Assembly (NCBI GenBank): GCA_029261475.1
Contig: JAJDBG010000083.1
Coordinates: 1 to 37,437, forward strand
DNA from: Nitrospinaceae bacterium
GTDB taxonomy: Bacteria; Nitrospinota; Nitrospinia; Nitrospinales; VA-1
Reading direction: 5' to 3'
DNA: 37,437 nucleotides
The position numbers and the translations under genes were made by a program. How positions within the stretch are numbered: the stretch's first letter is position 1; every line of letters starts with the position of its first letter. Positions 16,753 to 26,135 of this stretch are shown piece after piece. The notes under the pieces are model-generated. The model had not been told where the DNA came from. It was given only the letters and a program-made list of their open reading frames with translations, and searched no databases.

Positions 16753-18072
16753 ATGAAGGATTATTTGACAGTCATTGGCTCCGGTCTAGCCGGATCGGAA
16801 GCGGCTTGGCAAGCGGCCGAGAAGGGGATCAAGGTAGTTTTGTATGAAATGCGCCCCGTTCAGACGACTTCGGTCCATAAAACCGATCAATGTGCGGAAT
16901 TGGTTTGTAGTAACTCCTTGGGAGGGAATCAAGCTCATTCTGCTCCTTTCTTGCTTAAAGAAGAATTACGACGGCTAAACTCTCTGGTCATAGCTTGTGC
17001 AGATGAGCACGCGGTACCCGCAGGTTCCGCACTCGCCGTCGATAGAGATTTATTTTCCTCTGCTATTACAGAGCGTTTATCATCACACCCCAACATCACT
17101 TTCAAGCGGGAAGAGGTCACGGAAATCCCGGCCGAAGGACCCGTTATTTTAGCGACGGGGCCTCTCACCTCCAAAAGTCTGTCTGAAAGTATCTCGAAAC
17201 GGATAGGTCAAAACTATCTGTACTTTTACGATGCTCTTTCGCCCATCATTGACGCGCAATCTATAGATTACGACAAGGCTTTTTTTGCTTCCCGCTACGA
17301 TAAGGGAGACGCAGATTATTTAAATTGTCCACTGGACAGGGAGCAATATTTAGCTTTGGTTAAAGAGCTTTGTCTGGCCCAAAAGGTGCCTTTGAAATCC
17401 TTTGAAAAACCAATTTACTTTGAAGGGTGTATGCCTGTCGAAGAGTTGGCACTGAGAGGTGAAAAGACATTGGCTTTTGGGCCGATGAAGCCGGTAGGAC
17501 TTCCTTGCCCCAAAACAGGGAAAATTTTTCATGCAGTGGTTCAACTGAGACATGAAAATAAAGAGGGGACCGCTTTTAATATTGTGGGATTTCAGACCAA
17601 GCTAACTTATCCAGAACAGAAACGGGTTTTTAGGATGATTCCCGGATTGGAAAATGCCGAATTTTTCAGGTTGGGAGCTATTCACAGAAATACCTTTATC
17701 AATGCACCGACTTTGTTGACTCGGGAACTTGATTTGAAGACGAATCCTGGAATTTATTTCGCAGGACAAATCATCGGCGTTGAAGGTTATGTGGAGTCGA
17801 CTGCGATGGGTGCGCTCACAGGTCTTAGCGCGGTGAAACGTATCTTGGGAGAGTCCTATTCTCCACCACCGCTGGAAACAGCCTTAGGCTCGCTGATAAA
17901 CTATGTTTCTGGAGGAAGAGTTGGTGGGGCCTATCAACCGATGAATATCAATTATGGTTTGTTTCCGGCGAATTCCATGAAAATAAGAAATAAACAATTG
18001 CGAAACGAGCAAATTTCTCAAAAAGCACTGAAAAGCATGGATAGCTGGATATCTTCCAATTACCAGCAATAG
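16753..18072 (+). CDS. trmFO: Methylenetetrahydrofolate-tRNA-(uracil-5-)-methyltransferase
   Basis: 439 residues. Makes 5-methyluridine at tRNA position 54, using methylene-THF and FADH2. The N-terminal dinucleotide-binding motif V-I-G-S-G-L-A-G-S-E-A-A is followed by E-M-R-P and C-A-E-L-V-C-S-N-S, the TrmFO signature. G-C-M-P-V-E-E-L and G-P-M-K-P-V-G-L lie mid-protein and G-Y-V-E-S-T-A-M-G near the end. Length fits the family, so this is TrmFO and not the longer MnmG. It is 6 bp after topA. The operon ends here, facing a convergent gene; xerC and hslV, which often follow in this order, are absent. Confidence 0.96.
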   Translation: MKDYLTVIGSGLAGSEAAWQAAEKGIKVVLYEMRPVQTTSVHKTDQCAELVCSNSLGGNQAHSAPFLLKEELRRLNSLVIACADEHAVPAGSALAVDRDLFSSAITERLSSHPNITFKREEVTEIPAEGPVILATGPLTSKSLSESISKRIGQNYLYFYDALSPIIDAQSIDYDKAFFASRYDKGDADYLNCPLDREQYLALVKELCLAQKVPLKSFEKPIYFEGCMPVEELALRGEKTLAFGPMKPVGLPCPKTGKIFHAVVQLRHENKEGTAFNIVGFQTKLTYPEQKRVFRMIPGLENAEFFRLGAIHRNTFINAPTLLTRELDLKTNPGIYFAGQIIGVEGYVESTAMGALTGLSAVKRILGESYSPPPLETALGSLINYVSGGRVGGAYQPMNINYGLFPANSMKIRNKQLRNEQISQKALKSMDSWISSNYQQ

Positions 18073-18109
18073 CAGTGTCAGGCCGAATTTCTCACTTAAG
18101 TTGGCAGGC

Positions 18110-20959
18110 TTACACGATACAAACAGCGAGTACCTGTTTCAAGTCGCAATCACCTTTGAAGATTTTATAAATTCCATCTTGTTTTAATGTAGTCATCCCA
18201 TCTTTGATGGCTTGTGCTCGAAGATCTTCCACTGTTTCTCTCAGCATAATTCTACGCTTCATGTCATCGGTGCCTTGAAGTAGCTCGTGCAAACCGGTTC
18301 GACCGGCATAACCCGTGTCCCCACATTTCTCGCAACCCACCGGTTTTTTCAACATGAGTTCGTCGTTATACTCAAACCCAAGCGCGGAAAAGTCGCCTTC
18401 CCCATATTCTTTAATTAAAATTTCGTATTCTTCTTTGCTGGGATGATAATCTTCCTTGCAGTTTTTGCACAGTGTGCGAACCAGTCTTTGTGCGACGATC
18501 AGTAGAAGAGCATCGGCAAAGTTCAGTGGATTCATCCCCATATCCAGAAGGCGGGTAATGGTTTCAGGTGCCGAGTTGGTGTGCAAGGTACTGAAAACCA
18601 AGTGACCTGTTAACGAGGCTTCCAAGCCAATCGCACAAGTTTCCGAGTCTCGCATTTCACCTACCATAATGACATCAGGATCGCCACGCAGGAATGATTT
18701 CATTGCCCGGGCAAAGTCCAAACCGATTTTGTTTAGCATTTGCACTTGCCGAAGTCCTTTTTGAGTGATTTCCACTGGATCTTCAGCGGTCCAAATTTTT
18801 GTTTCGGGTTTATTAATATGCCCAAGGGCTGAATGAAGTGTGGTCGTTTTTCCTGATCCTGTAGGCCCAACCACCAATACCAAACCATAAGGTTTAATGA
18901 TTTTATCTATAAGAGTCTCATAATTTTTTGGATTAAAATTCATCTTGTCCAAGGGAATCGGCTTGCTTGCCGCTAGAATACGCAAGACAGCATCTTCATT
19001 GCCGCCGACGGTGGGACAGGTGGCAACACGATACTCGATTTCCTTGTTTCCGTACTTCATTCTAATCTTTCCATCTTGAGGCAATCGTCGCTCGGCTATG
19101 TCAAGTTTGGACATGATTTTTATACGGGACAACACTGCGTTTTTATATAAATAGGGGATCTCCTCATAAACAACACAAGTACCGTCTTTGCGGAAGCGAA
19201 CGCGAATAGATTCTTTCCCAATTCCTGGCTCAACATGGATATCAGAAACACCACGCTCGTAAGCATCAATCAAGATCTTATTGACCAACCGCACAATGGT
19301 GCTGTCGGTCTCACTGATCATATTTGCATCGTCTGAGTCATCGCTGGAAACTTCTGCAGTGTCTTCCTTTTCATCCTTGAGAGTATTCAGGAGGGAGGAC
19401 ATGCCTTCCATCTCTTGCGGAGCGGGACTGTCGTCAATGCCTAAATTGGCGTTAAAGAAATCGATGATATCTACCTTCAAGCCAACTTTGAATTCAATTT
19501 CTCTTCTTGGAAAGATCAGTTTTATATTACTGATCGTCTCTTGTGCGATAGGATTATTGATTAAAATTGTAATTTTATTTCCATCACTTTGTAAGGGAAT
19601 CCAAAAGTTTTTCAGAAGAAAATTTCTATTTAAGCCCGTCAGGATATCGCTTGGGAGAACCATCGTATCACTGTAAGGAACGTAGGGAGTGTCGTAAAAG
19701 GTCTCTAGAGATTTTCCCAGATCAGTTCTTTTCAGCTTTAAATCTTTTAATAAAATGGTTTCGATATCAAGCTGGGTTTTCCTGGCCTTTGCCGTAGCTT
19801 CTTTAAGCTCTACCTCAGTAATAATGCCGTTGTTAATGAGATAGCTGAATTTGGTTGGTTTTTGTTCGACATACTTGCTTTGATTGTGAAAGGCTAGGGC
19901 CAGTGTTTCGGAAATGAATTTGGCATTTTTTTCGTCTTCCTCTGTAAACTCTAGACCATCTTTCTTGTTGATTAACTGTAGGACTCCCATCAACTCGCCA
20001 GATTTTACAAGGGGGCAACCCAGCATTGTTTTGGTTCTGAAGCCCGTTTTTTGATCCCATGAAATATCAAAAGCCAAGTCCGCATGGTATTTTTTTAGTT
20101 CCTCTTCGTTGTATACATCGCTTATTTTTACAACTTTTTGGTTCATAGCCACCCAACCAGCAATGCTTACAGGCGAAATTGGAACGCGAATCTTATCGAC
20201 GCGATCTCCAGATTTGACCTTCGAATAAATTTCATTATTAGCAGAATCGACGGCGTAAATCGTAATGACTGATGCTCCAAACAGTTCCAAAATAGAATCT
20301 TTCAACTCAATCAGAATGTCATCTACATGCTTGGCTGAATGGATTGTTTGAGAAATTTGATGAAGCCTTTCCCCTTTTTTAACTGCTTCTTTAGATAGTT
20401 CCTCAGTTTGGGATTGATTCAAGCGGGCAAGAGTTTGTCCTAAAGCGGGAGCAATTTCTCGTGCAATTTTGATTTCCCGGTCCTCTATAGGGTTCGTTTT
20501 GTCAATCGAAACCAATTCCAAAACACCAACAAGCCTTTTGTTATGAGGTAAAGGTGTCGCGAATAGTGAAACGGAAGGACTTGGGAGTTTGGATTCGATG
20601 GAAGAGCCTGGCCCAAGTTGTGCGTGCAATTTAGCCAAGCAGTCAATGGAGTGAGAATTGGGCAATAATGCGGGTTTGCCTGTAATGGCCACGTATCCGG
20701 CCAGAGATTTAGGAGATATTTCTAAATGGTTTTCTGGAATGATATCCTTAAACACTGGGGGGATAAAAAGTTGGCGCTTCACCCTATCCACTGAATACAG
20801 GAGAATGTTTTCGCAATCGAACTGTTGTTTCAATTCCGCAATCAATTCCGCAATGGATTCGGATTCATTTGCAACATTCAGGATTTTTCCAATCAAATCC
20901 TGTGCGACTTCCGATGCGGAAGATTTTTCAGAAAGCCCTGTATTTCCCTGAGATTCCAT
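18110..20959 (-). CDS. GAF-GAF-GspE/PilB-type secretion or pilus ATPase
   Basis: 949 residues. Two GAF domains (about 25-180 and 205-365) precede an N-terminal T2SSE/MshEN-like domain (about 375-510) and a full type II secretion/type IV pilus assembly ATPase domain (about 560-945). Walker A is G-P-T-G-S-G-K704-T; the Asp box (S-D-I-H-V-E-P), E-R-R-L-P-Q-D-G, Walker B region (D-V-I-M-V-G-E-M-R-D) and His box (S-T-L-H-T-N) are all intact. The zinc-binding cysteines C-K-N-C and C-E-K-C are present. AAAGG lies six bases from the start. The GAF domains suggest control by a small ligand or dimer partner. No pilin or secretin gene is nearby. It is 44 bp downstream of its paralogue. Confidence 0.92.
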   Translation of the reverse strand: MESQGNTGLSEKSSASEVAQDLIGKILNVANESESIAELIAELKQQFDCENILLYSVDRVKRQLFIPPVFKDIIPENHLEISPKSLAGYVAITGKPALLPNSHSIDCLAKLHAQLGPGSSIESKLPSPSVSLFATPLPHNKRLVGVLELVSIDKTNPIEDREIKIAREIAPALGQTLARLNQSQTEELSKEAVKKGERLHQISQTIHSAKHVDDILIELKDSILELFGASVITIYAVDSANNEIYSKVKSGDRVDKIRVPISPVSIAGWVAMNQKVVKISDVYNEEELKKYHADLAFDISWDQKTGFRTKTMLGCPLVKSGELMGVLQLINKKDGLEFTEEDEKNAKFISETLALAFHNQSKYVEQKPTKFSYLINNGIITEVELKEATAKARKTQLDIETILLKDLKLKRTDLGKSLETFYDTPYVPYSDTMVLPSDILTGLNRNFLLKNFWIPLQSDGNKITILINNPIAQETISNIKLIFPRREIEFKVGLKVDIIDFFNANLGIDDSPAPQEMEGMSSLLNTLKDEKEDTAEVSSDDSDDANMISETDSTIVRLVNKILIDAYERGVSDIHVEPGIGKESIRVRFRKDGTCVVYEEIPYLYKNAVLSRIKIMSKLDIAERRLPQDGKIRMKYGNKEIEYRVATCPTVGGNEDAVLRILAASKPIPLDKMNFNPKNYETLIDKIIKPYGLVLVVGPTGSGKTTTLHSALGHINKPETKIWTAEDPVEITQKGLRQVQMLNKIGLDFARAMKSFLRGDPDVIMVGEMRDSETCAIGLEASLTGHLVFSTLHTNSAPETITRLLDMGMNPLNFADALLLIVAQRLVRTLCKNCKEDYHPSKEEYEILIKEYGEGDFSALGFEYNDELMLKKPVGCEKCGDTGYAGRTGLHELLQGTDDMKRRIMLRETVEDLRAQAIKDGMTTLKQDGIYKIFKGDCDLKQVLAVCIV

Positions 20960-21003
20960 CGATGACCTTTAGCGATTTCTTAGTTAGAGAGGGTTGTTAG
21001 TTA

Positions 21004-23976
21004 TTAGCTTTGAAAGTGGGAAAAGGCATGCTTTAAATCACAAGTTCCCTTAAGAACTTTAACTATGGCGTCTTGCTTCATTGTTGTCATACCTTCTTTT
21101 TGGGCTTGTTTGCGTATTTCCTCAATATCACCTTTGCACCGAATCAAGCGTTTTATCTTGGGTGTCACTTCAAGGACCTCGTGCAATGCGGTTCTTCCTG
21201 AAAACCCGCTTTCATTACACATTTTACATCCCATCGGCCTTTTAAAAGTAAGGAATGACCCGTACTCTAAACCAAGCTTGGGAAAATCTTTTTCCCCGTA
21301 TTCCGACACAAGAAAATTAAATTCTTCTTCACTTGGGTGGTAATCTTCTTTACAGTTTCGACAAAGAGTGCGGACCAATTGTTGAGCTATGACCAGGGTT
21401 AAGGATTCTGCCAAGCCTCTGGGTTCGGAAGTCAAACTCAATAGGCGTTCTATTGCGAGTGGAGCCGAATTCGCGTGGACTGAACTGAAGGTCAAATAGC
21501 CTCTGCTAGATGAATCTAAAACAGCTTCACAGGCCTCGGAGTCCTGCATTTCTTCAACCATTATCACATCGGGGTCAGCTTGCATGAAGATGTTACGGAT
21601 GTCAGCAAAACTGCCTTCCATTTGAACTTGACGCAAGCCTTTTTGAACAATTTCGATAGATGTTTCAGCCGTCCATATCTTCTTTTCGGGGATGTTTATC
21701 CGGTCTAATAAGGAGTGCAAGGTAACCGTTTTGCCTGCCCCTGCAGTTCCAGCAACGATAATCAATCCGTGAGGCAATGAAATATTTCTTTGAATAATAT
21801 TTAGATTTCGACTGGCAATGCCCATGCGTTCTAAAGAAATGAACTTTACATTTGATCGAGATCGAATGATGAGTTCCTCCTTACTACCGGGGAGTGAAAC
21901 AAACACAAGGCTATACTCGAGTTCCTCGTTACCAATTTTAAACCGGACCGATTCGGTATCTCCAGCCGCTTTAGCTTTTTTAGACATACCTTTAAATAAA
22001 GCCAGAACCATCTGCTGAGATTTTTCAGGCAATTCTTTATATAACCGACAAACACCGTCTATTCTAAAGCGGATTTGAGAGGACTCGTTTTTCAGGCCAG
22101 GTTCTACATGAATATGACTTGCATTTTTTTCATGGGCGTCGGCCAACATTTCGTTGACCAGGTCTTTCGCAATTTGGTTGGTCTCAATATAGGGAAGAGG
22201 GGATGGTGGTACTTCTTCCAGTGCGATCTCTATTTCGGGTTCCTCCTCCAACAAATCATCCAGACTTTCTAATTGCTTCGTGGGGGTAGGTTCGGGTGTT
22301 ATTGTGTCGGTTGAATCTGGCTGAATAGCTGTATTTTTTAATGGCTCCGATGGGCTAGCTGTAGAATAATCGGCAATATAGTCCAGAATATCTGCTTTCA
22401 AACCAACGTTGATTTCGAGAGTTTCCCTAGCCAGAGTTTTCTTTATTTCCTCAATTAATTTTTGATCGGAAGGATCAGGCATCAACACCTTTGCAGAATG
22501 GTCTTTTATTTCTAATAGAACACATTCTGAATTGTTGTTAAAACTTTTTATACAAAGGTTTTTTTCCTCTTCGCTTAAAGTAGTACTGGAGGAGGGTGGG
22601 TACCCTGTGTAGGGGGTTTTGTAGAACAACTCAAGTGACTTACCTATGTCCGATCGTTTGAGTTTAAATTCATCCAAAAGTATATTTTCAATTTCCCTAT
22701 TTTCAATACGAGCCGTGGTGATTGCTTTTCTCAGTTCCTCCCGAGAAAGCAGGCTACGATCAACCAAATAGCTAAAAGTCGTTCGTTCAGAATCTTGCTT
22801 CTTTCTTTGATTGAATAATGCCAGGCCAATTGTATTCGAAACACTGGCAATGGTCTTCTCATCGTATTTATTGAATGTTGGCTTATTGGCAATTTGCAGG
22901 ACACCCATGATCTGATTTTCGTACATGAGTGGTGAAGCTAGAATAGAACGTGTTTTAATTCCGGTTTTTTTATCCCAGGATTTATCAAAATTTAAATCAG
23001 GGTGAAGCTCCTTCAAAAGGAGGTCGTCATAGACATCTGGAATGTTGACCTGTTGGTGCTTGGACGCTACAAAACCCGCAATGCTCTCGCATGAAATCGG
23101 AAGTCTGATCTCTTGAATCGAGTCACCGGTTTTGTATTTCGAGTAGATCTCCTGCGAATCAAAATCGACGGCGTAGATCGTCACAAACTGGGCTGAAAAA
23201 AGCTGAAGCAAGGACTCTTGGCATTCTATAAATATTTCATCTGGGCTTTTGGCTGAATGAATAGAATGCACGGTTGATTTTAGCTCGTTTTCTAATTCCT
23301 CAACCTCAGCCCTCATTAATGCACGGCCTAGAGTCAGGCTTATTTCTTTAGCCATACGAAGATCCATCGCTGTAAAAGCAGACTCGGTCTTCTTATTTAT
23401 GAGTTCCAAAACGCCCATCAATTGTTTGTTATGAGACAAGGGAACAGCTAGAACTGAGCGGGTCTTGAATTGAAACTTCCCATCCCATGTATCATCCAAT
23501 TTCAGACTGGGATGATATGACGCAAGTTCTTTTGAATTTTGGGCGTCTTTAATCTGTAAGATTTTCCCTGTTGCCGCTACAAAGCCGGCCAAGCTTTTCA
23601 TGGAGATATTGAGCCGAATCTCATCTTTCAGCTTCCACTGAAAATTCCGCGAGTAAATTTGCCTTTTTTGCCTGTCCAATCCAAAAATCGTTACCAATTC
23701 ACAATCAAACAAATTCATCAAATCCCCTGTCAAGGTTGTGATGACTTCTCTGAGGGATTGAGTGGCAAGGATCTTATTGGTGATCGGTGCCATCTGGTAA
23801 TGAATATAATTATTGCTGGAAGGTGCCGGAATAGTGACAGGGGGAGTTTTTTCGACGACATGTCCATCAAACTCTTTTAAAGTTTCGGCAAGAGAATAGG
23901 TGAAGGGAGTATCGGCTTCTATCTCTTCTATGGTAGGACCCTTTAATGAGGATTTTATTTTTGAAAAAAGCGACAT
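21004..23976 (-). CDS. GAF-GAF-GspE-like paralogue with degenerate ATPase motifs
   Basis: 990 residues from the ATG at 23976 (M-S-L-F-S-K); the frame is open to 24219, but that part is not protein-like. Two GAF domains, a T2SSE N-terminal-like domain, a Pro/Thr/Glu-rich linker and an ATPase domain follow the same order as in the neighbouring gene. Walker A is kept (G-T-A-G-A-G-K749-T) and so are both zinc CxxC pairs. The E-R-R-L-P-Q-D-G motif is gone (the region reads A-K-A-A-G-D-T-E-S), Walker B region G-E-M-R-D is E-E-M-Q-D, and the His box is S-S-V-H-A-N. It probably arose by tandem duplication and has lost or changed its catalytic cycle; it may act as a regulatory partner of the intact copy. 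Confidence 0.88.
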   Translation of the reverse strand: MSLFSKIKSSLKGPTIEEIEADTPFTYSLAETLKEFDGHVVEKTPPVTIPAPSSNNYIHYQMAPITNKILATQSLREVITTLTGDLMNLFDCELVTIFGLDRQKRQIYSRNFQWKLKDEIRLNISMKSLAGFVAATGKILQIKDAQNSKELASYHPSLKLDDTWDGKFQFKTRSVLAVPLSHNKQLMGVLELINKKTESAFTAMDLRMAKEISLTLGRALMRAEVEELENELKSTVHSIHSAKSPDEIFIECQESLLQLFSAQFVTIYAVDFDSQEIYSKYKTGDSIQEIRLPISCESIAGFVASKHQQVNIPDVYDDLLLKELHPDLNFDKSWDKKTGIKTRSILASPLMYENQIMGVLQIANKPTFNKYDEKTIASVSNTIGLALFNQRKKQDSERTTFSYLVDRSLLSREELRKAITTARIENREIENILLDEFKLKRSDIGKSLELFYKTPYTGYPPSSSTTLSEEEKNLCIKSFNNNSECVLLEIKDHSAKVLMPDPSDQKLIEEIKKTLARETLEINVGLKADILDYIADYSTASPSEPLKNTAIQPDSTDTITPEPTPTKQLESLDDLLEEEPEIEIALEEVPPSPLPYIETNQIAKDLVNEMLADAHEKNASHIHVEPGLKNESSQIRFRIDGVCRLYKELPEKSQQMVLALFKGMSKKAKAAGDTESVRFKIGNEELEYSLVFVSLPGSKEELIIRSRSNVKFISLERMGIASRNLNIIQRNISLPHGLIIVAGTAGAGKTVTLHSLLDRINIPEKKIWTAETSIEIVQKGLRQVQMEGSFADIRNIFMQADPDVIMVEEMQDSEACEAVLDSSSRGYLTFSSVHANSAPLAIERLLSLTSEPRGLAESLTLVIAQQLVRTLCRNCKEDYHPSEEEFNFLVSEYGEKDFPKLGLEYGSFLTFKRPMGCKMCNESGFSGRTALHEVLEVTPKIKRLIRCKGDIEEIRKQAQKEGMTTMKQDAIVKVLKGTCDLKHAFSHFQS

Positions 23977-24239
23977 ACTCGTTACACCATCTGAAGTAAA
24001 AAAGATATTAAACTTTACTACAGAATACTCCTTAACTCGAAAAAAAACAAGGCTTAGGAATCCGTTTTTCTTAATTGAATATCTTGATTTTTCGGGCGTT
24101 ACAGTGGTGAAGCCGGGTGCTTGCGAGTGGTTGTGGATTTCGCAGATAGAAAAGCTACCTAAAAGGTTTTCGTGATTGCTTATATCGGTCGAAGATTCTT
24201 TGGACCAACAAAACTGCAATGAGGTGGCGAGGGAAGTTT

Positions 24240-26126
24240 TTAAATGTCGAGGTTTTCTACGCTCAAAGCACGTTCGGTTATGAAGTTGAAACGCGGCAAA
24301 GCGTCTTTCCCCATCAGATCGACGAATGCCTGATCTGTGCTTTCGCGGTTTTGAATGTTTACGCGAATCAAAGTTCGTTGTTTTTTATCCATTGTGGTTT
24401 GTTTTAAATCTTTTGCAGGCATTTCCCCCAATCCTTTGAAACGTCCTATTTCATAATTGGCACCATTTAGTTTTTCCACTATTTTGTCCTTTTCCTCTTC
24501 ATCCAGGGCATAGAACATTTTTTTACCTGAATCGATCCGGAATAGGGGGGGCTGTGCGATGAACAGGTGTCCTTCTTCGATGAGTTTCGGCATATAACGA
24601 AAGAAGAATGTCAGTAGCAATGAACAAATATGTGCACCATCGACATCTGCATCGGTCATGATGATTATTTTTCCGTAACGCAGTTTTTCGTATTCAAATT
24701 TAGGCTCGATACCGACACCAACGGCAGAGATGATATTTTTGATTTCACTGTTGGCCAATATTTTTGCCATCGTAGCCGTTTCAACGTTGAGGATTTTTCC
24801 TCGAATAGGGAGTATGGCTTGCGTTTTTCGATCTCGTGCTTGCTTGCTGGACCCGCCAGCGGAGTCACCCTCGCAAATAAACAGCTCTGCCGAATCGCGC
24901 TCTACTGTGGCGCAGTCGGAAAGTTTTCCCGGCAAGTTCAGACGATGAGAAATATTTGTCTTACGGTGTACGGCATCTTTAGCCTGTCGGGATGCGAGTC
25001 GCGCCTGGGCCGACAAAATAACTCGGTTTGCAATTGTATCTGCTAGTTCCGAGTGGGTGTGGAGTGTTTGTTCAAAGGAATGTTTGATTGCCAACTCGAC
25101 TTGTGAGGTGATATCTGAATTCAAACGACCTTTTGTTTGTCCCTGAAACTCGACATCACCTTGCAAGTAGACGCTGATAATTGCGGTCAATCCTTCCTTT
25201 GCATCTTCGCCTGTAATATTTACGCCCTTGGGAAGAAGTTTGCGCCGATCAATATAGGCTCGCAAGGCTTTGGTTATTCCATTACGAAAACCGGTTTCAT
25301 GCGTACCCCCGTCTGAAGTGCGGATGGCATTGGCGTAGGATAATATGACACTGTCGGTACTGGAGCTCCACATAAAGGTCGTTTCCAGCCGCATTTTTTC
25401 GTTTTCGCTTTCAATGTAAAAAGGCTCTTCTGACAGAATTGCCTTTTCATTCAAAAGACTTCTTATGTAGTCCTTGATGCCTTCGGGGTATTGAAAAGTA
25501 TGCGTGTTGCCGTTTTCACGAAATACAATTTTAAGCCCTTTATTTAAAAAGGCTTTAGCCGAGACTCTCTCAAGTATTTGTTTAGGATTGAATTCGATTT
25601 TTGGAAATATCTTTTTGTCGGGTTTGAAATAAACGGTTGTCCCGTAATTTCTGGAGACTTTCCCTTTTTTCAATGAGGTAGTGGGTTTCCCTTGAGAAAA
25701 CGTTTGAGTCCACTCAAAGCCTTCTCTTCTTGAAGTGGCTGTCAATGTTTCGGAAAGGGCGCATACAACGGCCATTCCTACGCCGTGGAGACCGCCAGAA
25801 ACCTTGTACGCGTCATCGTCAAACTTTCCTCCTGAGTGCAAAGTCGTGAACAGAATTTCCATCGCACTTTTCCCCGTACTTTTAAACTTGCTAACAGGGA
25901 CACCACGCCCATTGTCTTTGATCGTTACACCATGCTCGTCATCGAGATCGATTTCAATCGTATTGCAGTGGCCGTTTAAGGCTTCGTCCACCGAATTGTC
26001 GAGTATTTCCCAAATCAGGTGATGAAGCCCTGTCGAAGTGGTCGAGCCGATATACATGCCAGGCCGTCTGCGAACAGGTTCCAGGCCTTCAAGTACTTGT
26101 ATGTCTTTAGAGTCGTAATCGGACAT
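24240..26126 (-). CDS. parE: Type IIA topoisomerase subunit B (ParE/GyrB family)
   Basis: 628 residues. The GHKL ATPase domain has E-I-L-D-N-S-V-D-E-A and D-N-G-R-G-V-P with G-G-L-H-G-V-G; the Toprim part has C-E-G-D-S-A-G-G-S-S and D-A-D-V-D-G-A-H-I. It ends with the G-R-F-K-G-L-G-E-M segment. The length and the absence of the GyrB insert fit ParE or a short GyrB. Its partner lies 9 bp upstream on the same strand. Whether the pair is topoisomerase IV or the only gyrase cannot be settled from this window. No close Shine-Dalgarno is visible. Confidence 0.9.
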   Translation of the reverse strand: MSDYDSKDIQVLEGLEPVRRRPGMYIGSTTSTGLHHLIWEILDNSVDEALNGHCNTIEIDLDDEHGVTIKDNGRGVPVSKFKSTGKSAMEILFTTLHSGGKFDDDAYKVSGGLHGVGMAVVCALSETLTATSRREGFEWTQTFSQGKPTTSLKKGKVSRNYGTTVYFKPDKKIFPKIEFNPKQILERVSAKAFLNKGLKIVFRENGNTHTFQYPEGIKDYIRSLLNEKAILSEEPFYIESENEKMRLETTFMWSSSTDSVILSYANAIRTSDGGTHETGFRNGITKALRAYIDRRKLLPKGVNITGEDAKEGLTAIISVYLQGDVEFQGQTKGRLNSDITSQVELAIKHSFEQTLHTHSELADTIANRVILSAQARLASRQAKDAVHRKTNISHRLNLPGKLSDCATVERDSAELFICEGDSAGGSSKQARDRKTQAILPIRGKILNVETATMAKILANSEIKNIISAVGVGIEPKFEYEKLRYGKIIIMTDADVDGAHICSLLLTFFFRYMPKLIEEGHLFIAQPPLFRIDSGKKMFYALDEEEKDKIVEKLNGANYEIGRFKGLGEMPAKDLKQTTMDKKQRTLIRVNIQNRESTDQAFVDLMGKDALPRFNFITERALSVENLDI

Positions 26127-26135
26127 ATGCGTTAA

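Noticed and set aside
23977-24219. N-terminal extension of the degenerate GAF-GspE gene
   Set aside because: The extra 81 residues show no domain character and no match to the paralogue; the internal ATG at 23976 gives a natural N-terminus.
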